Part shown: one piece after another, positions 61,701 through 64,000 of the stretch
Layout: the number at the start of each line of letters is the position of its first letter
How positions within the stretch are numbered: position 1 is the stretch's first letter
Source: Centropus unirufus
Lineage: Eukaryota > Chordata > Aves > Cuculiformes > Centropidae
Length of the DNA stretch: 64,000 nucleotides
Direction: 5' to 3'
Assembly: GCA_013397695.1 (NCBI GenBank)
Contig: VYZI01000242.1
Location: forward strand, 655,822 to 719,821
Made by a program: the position numbers and the translations under genes
Notes under the pieces: generated by a model
What the model saw: the letters and a program-made list of their open reading frames with translations, nothing else
Told to the model about the DNA's origin: nothing
Databases searched by the model: none

Positions 61701-62932
61701 TGCATATAGTTAATATTTAGAGGTTAGAACAATATTCCCTGGAGAAATATCCTAACTGTGTCAAAATTGCCTATATTAGGAGAGTTTTGTTCTTACCTTT
61801 GATTTTGGTTAGGAAGTTACTGAAATTACAAGCTAGGAAAAAGAGACCTGGTGAGATCAGTGTGATCTTAATTACTCCTGGTTCTGGCTTCAGGCTTATT
61901 TGTTTCACAAACCATTTGTTCAGAATGTTACCAGCTTTTGCTTGGCTGTGTAGCTTTAAGCCCTAAACGAGCAAATGCATGTGCAAATATGGTGCAGTGA
62001 AATTTTGGCTATTAAAAACTGAACTCATAAAAACCTGTTCTAAAAGTAATAGACAATCAGCATCTTCCTTTATAGAGGAAAATCAATTTAAAAAGAAACA
62101 ACTCTGAATATAATTAAACATTGTAACTCTGGTTTATATGTGTTTAATAGGTATAATAATACTTACCTACTGTATCTCACAGGAGCCTTTTGAAGTTTAA
62201 TTAATTAGTATTTATAAAAGCACACTGAAATCCTAAGATGAGAAGAAACTGCAAGTACATTGTATTGTTGCCCTTGTTTTATTAGCAATTTTGAGAAAAA
62301 CCTGGTACTTCCGGAGATCTAGAATGTGTTTTAGCTTTCCATCATAATTTTATATTCACATACAGTTAGTTTCCTATTGCTTTTATGAGATGTTCCTCCT
62401 TTTAGAATCAACACTTAAGGCTGTTGGGTTGGGGTTTTTTTAGCCTAAAACCCAAAATATGTATTTAAAGCAACTTTTAATGTTAAGCAAATACCGTTTC
62501 TTTTTTTTACCGTTTTGTAACTACAACAAATTAGTCCATCAGTGTGATGTTTTGAAGGAAAAATAAGCAAACAGCTGCAGAGCATCAGCCTTTCATAGGA
62601 ACCGAGATTAGGGGTGAGAAATGTCCCCAGAAAGGATGACATCACACCTGGATCATTAGGTGTTTTAAAGATAAACTATTAATCAGTTCTGAAATTATAG
62701 CACATCTTTAGTTAACTAGAGAATCTAAAATCTTTCTGAGTGTAGGGGAGGGGGACAGAGATGTCAGACAGGCTGGCCTTGAAATAATAAGCGTATTTGT
62801 GTATTTGAGTTGTGTTCCATAGATGCTCATTTTTTCTTTTGGTTTACACTTGTGACAAAATAGTTTTAAACCTGGAAAATTATTTTTAAGTTATCTAAAT
62901 ATATATGGGTTTGGGTTTTCCCCCCAAAAAAA

Positions 62933-62972
62933 CTGATGTTAAATCAGTGTTTTAAATCTGATGTTAAATCAG
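62933..62972. repeat. 25-base direct repeat of a self-complementary 15-mer
   Basis: CTGATGTTAAATCAG occurs exactly twice, at 62933-62947 and 62958-62972, separated by TGTTTTAAAT. Each copy has inverted CTGAT/ATCAG arms around GTTAA. No gene or element is adjacent. It is either a local duplication or a paired binding site. Confidence 0.75.
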
Positions 62973-63525
62973 CCCAATTCTTTTTTTCTTTTTTTTTTCT
63001 TTCTCTGAGCAGATGTTTACCTCTTAACCTGGTTTTATTATGATTGCCGCTGCACAGCTAGTTTCATGCACACGTTTTCAAAGAAATAACTCATCTAACT
63101 AATACTACTGACAAGTAATTTGTGTCACAGATCTAGAGTCTGAAGCAGGAGGAAGGGATATATCACCAGAATTAGGCAGTTGAAGGTTTAGGAACTGGTG
63201 GGTGGCTCTACCACCTCAGGAAAACCTCTGATAGTTCTGAAGGACCCTTCATTTTCAAAAAGGACTCTCTTCAACACTGGATTTTTCCCATGCCCCTAAC
63301 AGATTTATGAGATGAGTGCAGGCTTCATTATGTATAGTCTTTAGCACTTTTCTGGTTTTTATGATCTGATGCTAACACTAATATCTGTCGCCATGAATAT
63401 TCGCTGCCTGTGTTCTGAATAGTTGTTCCAATAGTCTGTCTGGATTTGACCTCATAAGAAAAAGATATTCTTTCTTATTATATTCCATTAATGTTTTCAG
63501 TTATATTTAGATTGGAAACATCATA

Positions 63526-63625
63526 GGCCAGTGGATGGGGAGCTGTGCTAGGAATCACTTGAGCATTTTCTTAGGTTTTGCTGGGCAACTCAGGGCCACT
63601 TCATGCTTCATTTTCCCTACTTCAA
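63526..63625 (+). repeat. ancient MIR-like SINE remnant
   Basis: CCAGTGGATGGGGAGCTGTG, then CTAGGAATCACTTGAGCATT, then TTTTGCTGGGCAACTCAGGG, CCACTTCATGCTTCATTTTC and CC follow the order of a MIR-type element: tRNA-like head 'agtggttagggc', 'tgtgacc.tgggcaagtcac', 'ttcacctctctgggcctcagtttccc'. It is too diverged to assign a subfamily. Confidence 0.4.
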
Positions 63626-64000
63626 AACCATCAGCAATGCCACTGACGTCCTTTAAGTGCTGGGAAATCTGCTGATGAAAATTTCTGTACAAAACTTAAT
63701 GGTGTTTTTCCTGATCCTGGATCACCGTATTTGCTGTGTAACCATGGCAAAAGACTGCCCTCTGTGTTGGTTTGCTTCTCTGGCTGTTTTGGTTCCTTCA
63801 GTGGATAGTTTTTCCAGGATTGGGACAATCATGTGTTTTTCATTTGAAAAGCTGAATTTATTAAGTTGATGGAATGGTTATATTAATAGCCTGTAAATCC
63901 CTCCTGCATAGAACTGGATCTTTCTTAACCTCTTGAATTCTTTTGCTTGTGAAATTTTGCTCTTGCAGCTTTTAGCGCTATGTAAAATGCAAACTGTTAA

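Larger units (their letters stand above)
42286..64000 (+). other. TPK1: TPK1 intron, 5' part (partial, at least 21.7 kb)
   Basis: The intron begins with GTAAGT at 42286 and runs off the right edge. I searched by eye for the expected last exon (the family's NDVLAFGTLVSTSN segment) and found none, so the last exon is presumably downstream. Apart from the repeats listed separately, the stretch shows only chance-size open frames. The parts 45.6-53.4 kb, 53.8-57.2 kb and 58.8-62.9 kb contain no feature I recognise. Confidence 0.85.

Noticed and set aside
1..64000. CRISPR arrays, tRNA or rRNA genes, endogenous retroviral genes, CpG-island promoters
   Set aside because: None seen: no regularly spaced repeats, no intact cloverleaf with both promoter boxes, no retroviral protein motifs, and no CpG-dense region.

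Overview
The window looks like nuclear DNA from a vertebrate, most likely a bird. It is AT-rich and almost entirely non-coding, and carries several 5'-truncated CR1 LINE copies whose 3' ends resemble the avian CR1 terminus. No bacterial-type gene, operon, CRISPR array, rRNA or tRNA gene is visible. The species cannot be fixed from the sequence.

The one cellular gene I can support is TPK1 (thiamin pyrophosphokinase 1), on the + strand. Two internal coding exons are present, at 1054-1200 and 42174-42285. Both have consensus splice sites, are open in frame, and join in phase 0. Together they match human TPK1 residues of about 119-204 out of 243, by alignment from memory. They cover the end of the catalytic fold, with its GG-L-x-GRFDQ loop, and the start of the thiamin-binding domain. 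The earlier exons lie left of the window. I found no terminal exon before the right edge, so it should lie downstream.

Layout: 1-1053 is the end of an upstream intron. 1201-42173 is a ~41 kb intron and 42286-64000 is at least 21.7 kb of the next one. The introns hold three long CR1 copies (19576-20310 minus, 25395-26273 plus, ~39985-40846 plus), an older plus-strand copy (~10605-10982) and several short or decayed CR1 pieces. They also hold ancient SINE-like remnants (near 5.3, 53.5, 57.3 and 63.5 kb) and simple repeats. The most notable structure is at 39837-41550: a degenerate mariner transposon of the Hsmar1 type, in reverse orientation and split by a CR1 insertion.

I did not find a convincing undescribed biological system. 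The observations worth a second look are the nested mariner/CR1 and its possible horizontal origin, a GC-rich but CpG-poor island at 22.3-22.6 kb, an A-rich degenerate array at 28.9-29.0 kb, some symmetric short duplications, and two non-repeat stretches that could be conserved regulatory elements. All would need comparison with other genomes, which I could not do.
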